Under the pieces are notes generated by a model, which had not been told where the DNA came from, ran no database searches, and saw only the letters and a list, made by a program, of their open reading frames with translations. A stretch of DNA of 13,436 nucleotides, from contig DBTP01000019.1 in NCBI GenBank assembly GCA_002307115.1, positions 1 through 13,436 of the forward strand. Reading direction: 5' to 3'. Each line of letters opens with the position of its first letter. Position 1 is the stretch's first letter. This document shows, piece by piece, positions 1 to 6,039 of the stretch. Source of the stretch: Fibrobacter sp. UBA1313. Lineage in GTDB: Bacteria; Fibrobacterota; Fibrobacteria; Fibrobacterales; Fibrobacteraceae. Both the position numbers and the translations under genes were made by a program.

Positions 1-2
1 TG

Positions 3-245
3 TTACGAACCGAACTGGCTCTGCCTGACGAAGCTTTTTTTACAGGCATCTCTTCTATTCCCATAGAAGGAACTTATGTGGATCAAATTCCAAAATTGCT
101 GGAGAAAAAAGCATGTCCTTTTATGGGGCAGGAACTCTGGGTACTCCCGGATGGGACCTTTCAACCCTGTCCAAACCCCCAAGTTCGCTTTGCCGAAGGT
201 ACTTGGAACCCAAAAAGTTGCCAAAAGTGTCCCATTTATGGTTAG
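3..245 (+). CDS. C-terminal fragment of a probable radical SAM/SPASM protein
   Basis: This is an open frame that enters from the window edge and stops at TAG 243-245, giving 80 visible residues. Its start lies outside the window. The visible part contains ACPFMGQELWVLPDGTFQPC and ends in SCQKCPIYG. A Cys, then a hydrophobic strand with 'PDG', then a second Cys about 18 residues on and a closing CxxC is the layout of SPASM/twitch domains, which bind auxiliary Fe-S clusters behind a radical SAM core. The catalytic CxxxCxxC motif would be upstream and is not visible. The stop is about 30 nt before the predicted -10 of the next gene, and no terminator separates them. The substrate is unknown. An unrelated Cys-rich domain is the alternative. 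Confidence 0.55.
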   Translation, partial: LRTELALPDEAFFTGISSIPIEGTYVDQIPKLLEKKACPFMGQELWVLPDGTFQPCPNPQVRFAEGTWNPKSCQKCPIYG

Positions 246-250
246 CCCTG

Positions 251-280
251 TTGCATTTCTTCTTTTAATAGTTCTATAAT
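251..280 (+). promoter_or_regulatory. Sigma70-type promoter of the RRM protein gene
   Basis: A perfect TATAAT lies at 275-280. The best -35 is TTGCAT at 251-256, which matches three of six consensus bases with an 18-bp spacer. Transcription would start near 286-287, giving a leader of about 28 nt. The -10 is convincing and the -35 is weak. Confidence 0.5.
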
Positions 281-285
281 TGGTT

Positions 286-306
286 CAGGCTTAACTTAAC
301 AGCCTG
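286..306 (+). promoter_or_regulatory. 5'-leader hairpin of the RRM protein mRNA
   Basis: CAGGCT (286-291) and AGCCTG (301-306) form a perfect 6-bp stem with a 9-nt loop. The stem begins almost exactly at the transcription start predicted from the TATAAT at 275-280 and ends 8 nt before the ATG. No T-run follows, so it is not a terminator. It may protect the 5' end of the mRNA or limit ribosome access, because the only Shine-Dalgarno-like bases (GGG 306-308) sit at its foot. Confidence 0.45.
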
Positions 307-314
307 GGTTAATT

Positions 315-626
315 ATGAAAAGTATTTATGTTGGTAATCTCCCCTTCGCATTCCAAGATGCGGATCTCGCAAACCTCTTCCAAGAATTTGATGGAATCAA
401 GAGCGCGAAGATCATCTCAGACCGCGACACTGGTCGCAGCAAGGGCTTTGGATTTGTCGAAGTTGAAGACGATGGCATCGCAGCAAACGCTGTCGAACGT
501 CTCAATGGCAAAGAAATCAATGGCCGCCCACTTCGTGTAAACGAAGCCCAGCCTCGCGAAGCCCGTCCGCCTCGCTTCGGTGGTGGTGGTGGTGGTGGCA
601 ATAGCAGAGGTCCTCGTCGTTTCTAA
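315..626 (+). CDS. Single-RRM, Gly-rich RNA-binding protein
   Basis: This small cytoplasmic protein (103 aa) is a single RNA recognition motif plus a short basic Gly-rich tail. It starts MKSIYVGNLP, where IYVGNL (residues 4-9) is RNP2. KGFGFVEV (43-50) is RNP1, with the aromatic residues that stack on RNA bases at F45 and F47. The last RNP1 position is Val rather than the usual Phe/Tyr. The fold ends near residue 76 (GRPLRVNEA). Residues 89-95 are seven glycines, followed by an Arg-rich end (RGPRRF). Bacterial relatives bind single-stranded RNA with little sequence specificity and are often cold-inducible; this is family knowledge and was not shown here. The gene has its own promoter and terminator, so it is probably monocistronic. 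A Ski2-like helicase lies 254 nt downstream. Confidence 0.93.
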   Translation: MKSIYVGNLPFAFQDADLANLFQEFDGIKSAKIISDRDTGRSKGFGFVEVEDDGIAANAVERLNGKEINGRPLRVNEAQPREARPPRFGGGGGGGNSRGPRRF

Positions 627-652
627 GACCTACTGTTAAAAAATCACAAACG

Positions 653-683
653 AAGGGCTGCGCGTAAGTGTGGCCTTTTTTTT
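653..683 (+). terminator. Rho-independent terminator of the RRM gene
   Basis: AAGGGCTGCGC (653-663) pairs with GTGTGGCCTTT (668-678) around a GTAA loop, with several G-U pairs, and the strand then runs into eight T (676-683). It lies 27 nt after the RRM stop codon. Confidence 0.65.
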
Positions 684-762
684 GTGCCGCGAATATTTTT
701 CCTTGGCGTTATTTTCGCTGTAATGCGGATTGGAGTGTTCTTTATTGGATTATGGTCCCTAC

Positions 763-790
763 TTGACTGCACTTTTTTATGGGGTAGATT
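763..790 (+). promoter_or_regulatory. Possible promoter for the helicase leader
   Basis: TTGACT (763-768, five of six consensus) is followed after 16 bp by TAGATT (785-790, four of six). It would start transcription near 796-798, about 45 nt before the UUCG terminator. The inverted repeat GGGGAC-6-GTTCCC (792-809) then overlaps the start site and could be an operator instead of an RNA hairpin. Confidence 0.35.
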
Positions 791-791
791 A

Positions 792-868
792 GGGGACAGC
801 TCAGTTCCCGAAAGGAGTGAGATACATAACGTTGATTCCAGGACCGTTCCTTCGGGGACGGTCTTTTT
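792..868 (+). promoter_or_regulatory. Candidate attenuator leader of the helicase gene
   Basis: This short leader holds two hairpins built from the same complementary hexamers. GGGGAC (792-797) pairs with GTTCCC (804-809). The terminator repeats GTTCC (846-850) and GGGGAC (854-859). GTTCCC at 804-809 can therefore pair with 854-859 and break the terminator. Such mutually exclusive pairing is what a transcription attenuator needs. AAAGGAG (811-817) looks like a ribosome binding site, but no ATG follows at a usual distance. No known riboswitch class was recognised. The alternative is a terminator ending an independent short transcript. Confidence 0.35.
842..868 (+). terminator. Strong UUCG-tetraloop terminator before the helicase
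   Basis: GACCGTTCC (842-850), loop TTCG (851-854), GGGACGGTC (855-863) and T5 (864-868) form a 9-bp stem with a very stable tetraloop and U-tract. It ends only 12 nt before the helicase ATG at 881. Any transcript coming from upstream must therefore read through it to express the helicase. Confidence 0.85.
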
Positions 869-880
869 ATCTTTGGGGCC

Positions 881-3451
881 ATGCTTATTCAAACTCTCTC
901 TGATGCCTTGCCTCTCCAAGGCGTTGAAATTACTTCCGATGATCTGCTGATGAACTTTTTGCAGTGGGTAGAAACGCGGAAACTTAATTTATACGCATCG
1001 CAAGAAGAAGCCATCTTGGAATTGTTCGATGGGAAGAATGTTATTCTCAATACGCCGACGGGTTCTGGAAAATCATTAGTCGCTTTGGCGCTTCATTTCG
1101 AGAGCCTTGCTCATGGGCGTCGTTCCATTTATACTTGCCCCATCAAAGCGCTCGTCAATGAAAAGTGGATGGCACTTTGCAAAGAGTTTGGCCCTGAAAA
1201 TGTGGGCCTTTCTACAGGGGATGCCACGGTAAATCGGGAGGCTCCGATCCTTTGTTGCACGGCAGAAATCTTATCTAATATGGCTCTCCATGAGGGTGAA
1301 ACTCTTGCCATTGCTGATGTTGTCATGGACGAATTTCATTATTACTCCGATAGGGAGCGCGGTGTGGCGTGGCAAGTCCCTCTTTTGACGCTTCCACAAT
1401 CTCGTTTTCTGTTGATGTCGGCGACCATTGGTGCTACGGATTTTTTTGAACGAGAAATGACAAAACACACGGGGAGAGCGTCTGTGACCGTGCGCTCCAC
1501 GCAGCGTCCCGTGCCTTTGGAGTACACATATTCTGATCAGGAACTTTCCAACCAAGTGCAGAAATTGGTGAATGGAGGGAAGGCACCTGTTTATGTGGTG
1601 CATTTTACTCAAGCATCCGCCTCGCAAAATGCGCAAAATTTTACCAGTCTTGATCTTTGTACTAAAGAGGAAAAAGCGGCTTTGAGTAAGGCCATTTCGG
1701 AAGTGCGCTTTTCAAGTCCTTATGGCCCCGATATCAAACGCTGGCTTCGGCAGGGAATTGGGCTGCACCATGCGGGGCTCCTCCCCAAGTATCGCATTCT
1801 CACGGAGAAACTCGCGCAACAGGGCCTTCTCAAAGTCATCTGTGGCACGGATACTCTGGGTGTGGGCGTGAACGTTCCCATCCGCACGGTGCTCCTCACG
1901 CAGCTTTGCAAGTACAGCGGAGATAAAACCGCGATTCTTTCTTCCCGCGATTTTCACCAGATCGTGGGTCGCGCCGGTCGCAAAGGCTTTGATAATGTGG
2001 GTTACGTGGTGGCGCAGGCCCCGGAACATATTATTGAAAATGCGAAGCTCTCGGCGAAATCCGCGCAGAGTGGACGCAAAGTGGTAAAAAAGAAACCCCC
2101 GGAGCGCGGTTATATTCCTTGGGATGAATCCACTTTTACTCGCCTCATTGAGTCATTACCAGAACCGTTGACTTCCAGTTTTTTGGTGACTCACGGGATG
2201 CTTTTGAATATGCTCTCTCGCCCCACAGATGGTTGTAGCGCCATGCGCACGCTGATCAAAGATTGTCATGAATCGTCGAAGCAGAAGAAAATTTTGCAAC
2301 ATCGTGCGTTCCAACTTTTTCGTTCATTGGTGGACAAAAAAATTGTTGAATTTGTAAAACCACAATCTTCAGGGATGGCGAAGGTTCGTGTGAACGTGGA
2401 TTTGCAAGATGATTTTTCCATGAATCAACCGTTGTCTCTGTATTTGTTGGATACGATTCCGCTGCTTGATGTGGAAAGCCCTGATTATGGGCTGGATCTC
2501 ATTTCTTTGGTGGAATCCATTGTGGAAAATCCGGATATCATTCTGCGAAAACAGTTGGATCGGGCGCGGGATATAAGGTTTGCGGAGCTCAAAGCTGAAG
2601 GGGTGGAATATGACCGTCGCCTGGAAGAACTGGAAAAAGTAGAGTATCCCAAACCGCTCCGTGAATTTATTTATGGTACTTTTAATGATTTTTCGGATAA
2701 GCACCCCTGGGTCGGTAGCGAAAATATTCAGCCCAAATCAATCGCTCGTGAAATGTTTGAAAACTTTAGCACGTTTTCGGGCTACATCAAAGATTATGGT
2801 CTGCAACGTTCAGAAGCATTGCTCCTTCGACATTTGAATAACGTCTATAAAGTGCTTTCACAAACGGTGCCCACAAAAGCGAAGACAGAAGATGTGTTTG
2901 AGATGGAGAATTACCTCTCCGAAATGATACGCCGCGTGGATTCCAGTTTGTTAGAAGAGTGGGAACGTTTGCGCAATCCGGAATTCAAGCCCGAAGAGGC
3001 TTTGTCTGAAGTTGCCTTTGGTGCTGATAAAGCAAAAGAGGATATTACTTTCGATAAAAAACGGTTTGTGGCACTCGTGCGGGCCCGAATATATACTTGG
3101 ATGGGAACGCTTCTCAAACATCGTTTTGATGAATCTTTGGATCTCCTTGCAGAGGATTTAGAGGAAGGGGTTCCACTCACAGACGCAGAGGGAAATCCTT
3201 GGGTTGAAAAACGTCTTGCTGGAATTTTTGACGAATATGCCTCAGAGCATGGAGCCTTTCGTTTGGATGTGGAAGGGCGTTCTCCGAGGTGCACTGTGGC
3301 GACTTGGGAAGGAGACGCTCTCAAAATTCAGCAATTATTGCAGGATCATGAAGAATATAACGATTGGTGTCTAGAATTTGAGGTTCCGTTATCCCTTTCA
3401 CGAGACGCTGGAATGCCTTTGTTACGCCTTCTTCGGATCGGTGCCGTTTAA
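881..3451 (+). CDS. Ski2-like superfamily 2 DEAD/DEAH-box helicase
   Basis: This is an 856-aa ATP-dependent helicase of the Ski2/Mtr4/Hel308 type, probably acting on RNA, although DNA is not excluded. Motifs occur in order: Walker A TPTGSGKS (58-65), DEFH (150-153, motif II), SAT (180-182, motif III), GIGLHHAGLLP (292-302, a Ski2-family hallmark), GTDTLGVGVNVP (322-333, motif V) and QIVGRAGRKG (360-369, motif VI). Residues from about 375 to 856 are a long, mostly helical C-terminal region. From memory this matches the DUF3516 architecture of bacterial Ski2-like helicases, and that assignment is less sure. ATG 881 has only GGGG upstream (876-879 region). An in-frame ATG at 950 is possible, but the domain needs little of the N-terminus. 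A terminator immediately upstream suggests controlled read-through. No clear terminator follows the gene. Confidence 0.92.
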   Translation: MLIQTLSDALPLQGVEITSDDLLMNFLQWVETRKLNLYASQEEAILELFDGKNVILNTPTGSGKSLVALALHFESLAHGRRSIYTCPIKALVNEKWMALCKEFGPENVGLSTGDATVNREAPILCCTAEILSNMALHEGETLAIADVVMDEFHYYSDRERGVAWQVPLLTLPQSRFLLMSATIGATDFFEREMTKHTGRASVTVRSTQRPVPLEYTYSDQELSNQVQKLVNGGKAPVYVVHFTQASASQNAQNFTSLDLCTKEEKAALSKAISEVRFSSPYGPDIKRWLRQGIGLHHAGLLPKYRILTEKLAQQGLLKVICGTDTLGVGVNVPIRTVLLTQLCKYSGDKTAILSSRDFHQIVGRAGRKGFDNVGYVVAQAPEHIIENAKLSAKSAQSGRKVVKKKPPERGYIPWDESTFTRLIESLPEPLTSSFLVTHGMLLNMLSRPTDGCSAMRTLIKDCHESSKQKKILQHRAFQLFRSLVDKKIVEFVKPQSSGMAKVRVNVDLQDDFSMNQPLSLYLLDTIPLLDVESPDYGLDLISLVESIVENPDIILRKQLDRARDIRFAELKAEGVEYDRRLEELEKVEYPKPLREFIYGTFNDFSDKHPWVGSENIQPKSIAREMFENFSTFSGYIKDYGLQRSEALLLRHLNNVYKVLSQTVPTKAKTEDVFEMENYLSEMIRRVDSSLLEEWERLRNPEFKPEEALSEVAFGADKAKEDITFDKKRFVALVRARIYTWMGTLLKHRFDESLDLLAEDLEEGVPLTDAEGNPWVEKRLAGIFDEYASEHGAFRLDVEGRSPRCTVATWEGDALKIQQLLQDHEEYNDWCLEFEVPLSLSRDAGMPLLRLLRIGAV

Positions 3452-3720
3452 AGGTGACTCAATAATTCGCTTTTGACAGATTTTTGGACGAGACAATTGA
3501 GACACACGAACACTTGTGCTTCAGCACTTAGCGAGAGTGATCCCTCACAGATGCTTTTGCAAAATGAGTGGGGGCAGAAAGCCCTCGATGGGGATATTTG
3601 AGCTGTGCCCGCCAAGAGGATGATGAGCTCGTGCGCTGTTCGTAGCCGAAAAGTTCCGCAATGGGGCTCTTTAGGTCCGTGTTCATATTCTAAAGTTATT
3701 GCTTCAAAATATTTTTTAGA
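3448..3720 (-). pseudogene. ATG-less open frame over repeat copy 1 (uncertain)
   Basis: A minus-strand frame runs open for 90 codons from after a TGA (3721-3723) to TAA (3448-3450) without any ATG. Its middle reads ICEGSLSLSAEAQVFV and is nearly the same as the translation of repeat copy 2 near 13220-13270. It could be the remnant of a gene or simply an open frame riding on a structured repeat. Silent third-position changes make up only about 5 of 12 differences between copies, which does not decide it. I do not recognise the sequence. Confidence 0.2.
3504..3577 (+). repeat. 74-nt dispersed intergenic repeat, copy 1
   Basis: This segment aligns without gaps to 13210-13283 with about 12 mismatches (roughly 84% identity by eye). 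It begins 53 nt after the helicase stop and runs in the same direction. Within it GTGC-TTCA-GCAC (3516-3527) is a small hairpin. The matching bases in copy 2 are GCGC-TTTA-GCGC, so one pair changed from T-A to C-G with pairing kept. The block TGATCCCTCACAGATG is identical in both copies. Confidence 0.75.
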
Positions 3721-3762
3721 TCACTTAGATTTCAGCAATTTTTGGATTTTTAAGAATTTAAA

Positions 3763-3790
3763 TTAACTGTAATCTTTTGTTTACAGTTAA
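3763..3790. promoter_or_regulatory. Perfect 10-bp inverted repeat upstream of the symporter
   Basis: TTAACTGTAA (3763-3772) and TTACAGTTAA (3781-3790) are exact reverse complements separated by 8 bp. The site lies 56 nt before the symporter ATG in AT-rich DNA, where an operator for a dimeric regulator would be expected. No regulator gene is adjacent. It could instead be an RNA hairpin, but it is AT-rich and has no T-run of a terminator. Confidence 0.5.
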
Positions 3791-3833
3791 AGACCGTCAT
3801 TTTTCAATCGTATCTTATTCTTATAACCCCCAA

Positions 3834-3840
3834 AGAGGAG
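3834..3840 (+). promoter_or_regulatory. Ribosome binding site fixing the symporter start
   Basis: AGAGGAG lies 5 nt before ATG 3846. It is the strongest Shine-Dalgarno in the window and supports ATG 3846 over the upstream TTG at 3777. Confidence 0.8.
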
Positions 3841-3845
3841 CCAAG

Positions 3846-5291
3846 ATGGATCGAGTACAATGGATAAAGATTACCCTGATTGCGATGCTTTCTTTGATAA
3901 CTCTGTTTATTCCTTTTGGAGCGCTGGGGGTGCCGGTGAATCCGGTGGAACAACGTGTCATCGCCCTATTTGTTATGGCGGCGCTGTTATGGATTTTGGA
4001 ACCCGTTCCTATTTGGGCAACTTCTGTGTTGGTGATTGTTCTTATGCTTTTCACCATTTCCGACAAAGCCCCTGTTCCGTTGCAAATGGGTGATGATGGA
4101 AATGTTTTTTCTAATCTGCTTAGCTATAAAGCCATTATGGCCACTTTTGCAGAACCCACGATTATGCTTTTTCTGGGTGGTTTTTTTCTTGCCGCAGCAG
4201 CGACTAAATATCAGTTAGACGTGAATCTTGCTCGAGTACTTTTGAAGCCTTTCGGAAAGAATCCGAAATATGTTTTGTTGGGTCTTTTAATGGTGACGTC
4301 TCTTTTTTCGATGTTCATGAGTAATACGGCAACAGCGGCGATGATGCTTGCGATTTTAGCTCCGGTACTTGCTTTGTTTGATATCAATGATAAAGGCCGT
4401 ATCGCATTTGCGTTGGCTATCCCTATCGGTGCAAATCTCGGGGGTATGGGAACTCCAATTGGTACCCCTCCGAACGCGATCGCCATGAAAGCTATGAATG
4501 AAATTTCGGGTCTTGCTCCGATTTCTTTTGGAAAATGGATGGCTTTTGCGGTGCCCTATATGGTAATTATGGTTCTTTTTGCCTGGTTTATACTGATTAA
4601 ATTTTTCCCCAGCGAGAAGAAAAGTCTGGAATTGAAATTAGGGGACAAGTTTCTCTCGACTCCCAAAGCAATTATTGTTTATGTGACTTTTGGACTGACC
4701 GTGATTTTGTGGATGGTCGGAGACTTTTTGCATTTGGATTCCAATACGATCGCGATGATTCCGATGGCTGTATTTTCTGTGACGCAGGTGATTACGGTAA
4801 AGGATATTAACAAGATGAGTTGGGATATCCTCTGGTTGGTGGCTGGTGGTTTTGCTCTTGGCCTAGGACTTCAGAAGACGGGACTTGCCGTACATTTGCT
4901 ACAGGCGATTCCTTTTGCTACTTGGCCCGGTTTTGCGGTGTTGGTGGGAGCTTCGTTGATAGGTCTTTTCATGTCCACCTTTATGAGCAATACGGCTGCA
5001 GCGAGTTTGCTTGTGCCGATTGTGGCGGCTCTCGGTATTAGTATGGGCTCTTCCCTTGATGTCATTGGGGGTGTCTATGGGGTGATTATCGGCGTGGTTC
5101 TCAGTTGCTCTTTGGCCATGAGTCTGCCTATCAGCACCCCTCCCAATGCGCTTGCTTACAGTACGGGGCTAGTGAACACAAAGGATATGGCAAAAATGGG
5201 CATTACTCTTGGCCTTGTGGGTATTGTCATTGTTTTGGGGATGATGCTCATTCTTTCGCGTTTTGGATTTTTTGTTTTTTTAGCTCCGTAA
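3846..5291 (+). CDS. SLC13/DASS-family anion:sodium symporter
   Basis: This inner-membrane secondary transporter (481 aa) is of the divalent anion:Na+ symporter family. Members such as bacterial INDY carry C4 dicarboxylates, and others carry citrate or sulfate. Both halves show the duplicated signature: SNT at 159-161 (MSNTATAAM) with TPPNA at 207-211, and SNT at 381-383 (MSNTAAAS) with TPPNA at 431-435. In the family these SNT loops and the following helices bind sodium and substrate carboxylates. The protein is hydrophobic throughout, with about a dozen membrane segments, and is of normal family length. Dicarboxylate is the likeliest substrate, but the sequence does not settle it. An inverted repeat upstream suggests regulation, and a hairpin terminator lies 30 nt after the stop. 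Confidence 0.92.
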   Translation: MDRVQWIKITLIAMLSLITLFIPFGALGVPVNPVEQRVIALFVMAALLWILEPVPIWATSVLVIVLMLFTISDKAPVPLQMGDDGNVFSNLLSYKAIMATFAEPTIMLFLGGFFLAAAATKYQLDVNLARVLLKPFGKNPKYVLLGLLMVTSLFSMFMSNTATAAMMLAILAPVLALFDINDKGRIAFALAIPIGANLGGMGTPIGTPPNAIAMKAMNEISGLAPISFGKWMAFAVPYMVIMVLFAWFILIKFFPSEKKSLELKLGDKFLSTPKAIIVYVTFGLTVILWMVGDFLHLDSNTIAMIPMAVFSVTQVITVKDINKMSWDILWLVAGGFALGLGLQKTGLAVHLLQAIPFATWPGFAVLVGASLIGLFMSTFMSNTAAASLLVPIVAALGISMGSSLDVIGGVYGVIIGVVLSCSLAMSLPISTPPNALAYSTGLVNTKDMAKMGITLGLVGIVIVLGMMLILSRFGFFVFLAP

Positions 5292-5321
5292 AGTTTGAAT
5301 TTTTCAAATTTCTTAAAGAAA

Positions 5322-5347
5322 AGGCCCCGCATTTGCGGAGCCTTTTT
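5322..5347. terminator. Bidirectional terminator between symporter and tRNA-Val
   Basis: AGGCCCCGC (5322-5330), ATTT loop and GCGGAGCCT (5335-5343) form a 9-bp stem with one G-U/G-T position. T5 follows on the plus strand (5343-5347), and on the minus strand the T-run of the AAAGAAAA segment (5315-5322) follows. It can end both the symporter mRNA and the tRNA transcript. Confidence 0.75.
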
Positions 5348-5349
5348 CG

Positions 5350-5423
5350 TGGACGATACTGGACTCGAACCAGTGACCCCTACCATGTCAAGGTAATACT
5401 CTAACCAGCTGAGCTAATCGTCC
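5350..5423 (-). tRNA. tRNA-Val (anticodon GAC)
   Basis: The minus strand folds as a standard cloverleaf. The acceptor GGACGAT/ATCGTCC (5423-5417 with 5357-5351) has discriminator A at 5350. The D arm is GCTC...GAGT with AGCTGGTTA in the loop. The anticodon arm is TTACC-TTGACAT-GGTAG, so the anticodon is GAC (valine, GUC/GUU codons). The T arm is ACTGG-TTCGAGT-CCAGT. CCA is not encoded: the next bases are CG. A clear promoter precedes it and a terminator follows, so it is a single-tRNA unit. Confidence 0.96.
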
Positions 5424-5435
5424 GGGGTAAGCGCA

Positions 5436-5464
5436 ATATTAGAAAGTGCAGGGGGTTGTGTCAA
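5436..5464 (-). promoter_or_regulatory. Promoter of tRNA-Val
   Basis: On the minus strand TTGACA (5464-5459, perfect) is followed after 17 bp by TAATAT (5441-5436, four of six). Initiation near 5429 would give only a few leader nucleotides before the mature tRNA end at 5423. This is the best -35 in the window. Confidence 0.75.
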
Positions 5465-5481
5465 GGGAAAATGGGCGCGGT

Positions 5482-5994
5482 TTAGTCCGGTTCTACCCAA
5501 TATTGGAATGTTCCTACAACGCGAAGGCCTTCTGTGGTATCGTTTGAGCAAGTTTCAAGACCACAGCTTTGGAAGAGCAAATTAAAGTCACCGGACCAGA
5601 TAGAGGAATCCGCTTGCTTAATGTGAACTTCGCTGTTCCCACTGAAAATGGCTGCTTTGAGCCCATTCGCTAAAACGAAATAGGTGAGTTCTGTACTTGC
5701 TTGAGGGGTAAACCGGCCTGAGGTGGCGTGATTCACCGTAAACTTGAGATAATCGCCACTTTTGGAATTAGAGCCATCAAAACTTGCCCAATGATTACAT
5801 TCACTATAATCCGAATAACAGATGTCGCCGGGGAGTGTAACTCCATCGGGTTCAATTTCAAGTTCATATTGGGAGTCTTCTCCATTGATCTTGTACTTCA
5901 TATATCCACCGCCTTCAGTAGCCCAGCCGTCGTTAATCCCATCGCAACCGAGGAACCATAGAGAGGAGGATATGAATAAGATTCTCTGCCACAT
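5482..5994 (-). CDS. Small lipoprotein of unknown function
   Basis: This is a predicted 170-aa exported lipoprotein. I start it at ATG 5994 because MWQRILFISSSLWFLGC then reads as a lipoprotein signal peptide with C17 as the lipidated residue (box F-L-G-C, Phe where Leu is usual). The longer frame from 6075 adds 27 residues that spoil the signal. There is no strong ribosome binding site. The mature part is rich in Gly, Ser and acidic residues, has beta-strand character and contains CYSDYSEC and CGLETC Cys pairs that could form disulfides in the envelope. I recognise no family. It diverges from the PPTase gene with 45 bp between start codons, and the tRNA-Val promoter lies just beyond its stop. 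Confidence 0.65.
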   Translation of the reverse strand: MWQRILFISSSLWFLGCDGINDGWATEGGGYMKYKINGEDSQYELEIEPDGVTLPGDICYSDYSECNHWASFDGSNSKSGDYLKFTVNHATSGRFTPQASTELTYFVLANGLKAAIFSGNSEVHIKQADSSIWSGDFNLLFQSCGLETCSNDTTEGLRVVGTFQYWVEPD

Positions 5995-6039
5995 ACCCAC
6001 AAGGTAGAAAAAAGCCCCCTGGGAAGCTATCTTTGGGGT

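Larger units (their letters stand above)
3452..3845. other. Gene-poor stretch between helicase and symporter
   Basis: No convincing intact gene lies in these 394 bp. The stretch contains repeat copy 1 (3504-3577), an ATG-less minus-strand open frame, an AT-rich segment from about 3700 and a perfect inverted repeat (3763-3790) upstream of the symporter. A TTG at 3777 would extend the symporter by 23 residues. I rejected that start because the ATG at 3846 has a strong ribosome binding site. Confidence 0.6.

Noticed and set aside
286..306. The hairpin before the RRM gene as a terminator for the radical SAM fragment.
   Set aside because: It is only 6 bp and is followed by GGTTAATT, with no U-tract.
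684..950. An 88-codon plus-strand frame overlapping the helicase start.
   Set aside because: It starts with GTG inside the RRM terminator tail, crosses the UUCG terminator and runs into helicase codons in another frame. There is no ribosome binding site.
3777..3845. A TTG-initiated N-terminal extension of the symporter.
   Set aside because: The extension is not membrane-like, begins inside the inverted repeat and lacks a ribosome binding site, whereas ATG 3846 has AGAGGAG 5 nt upstream.
5973..6008. An 11-codon plus-strand ORF (MNKILCHIPTR) with an AGGAGG just before its ATG, 31 nt ahead of the PPTase.
   Set aside because: The Shine-Dalgarno-like bases are the complement of the Ser codons in the minus-strand lipoprotein signal peptide and sit too close to the ATG. 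I take it as coincidence, although a leader peptide is not excluded.
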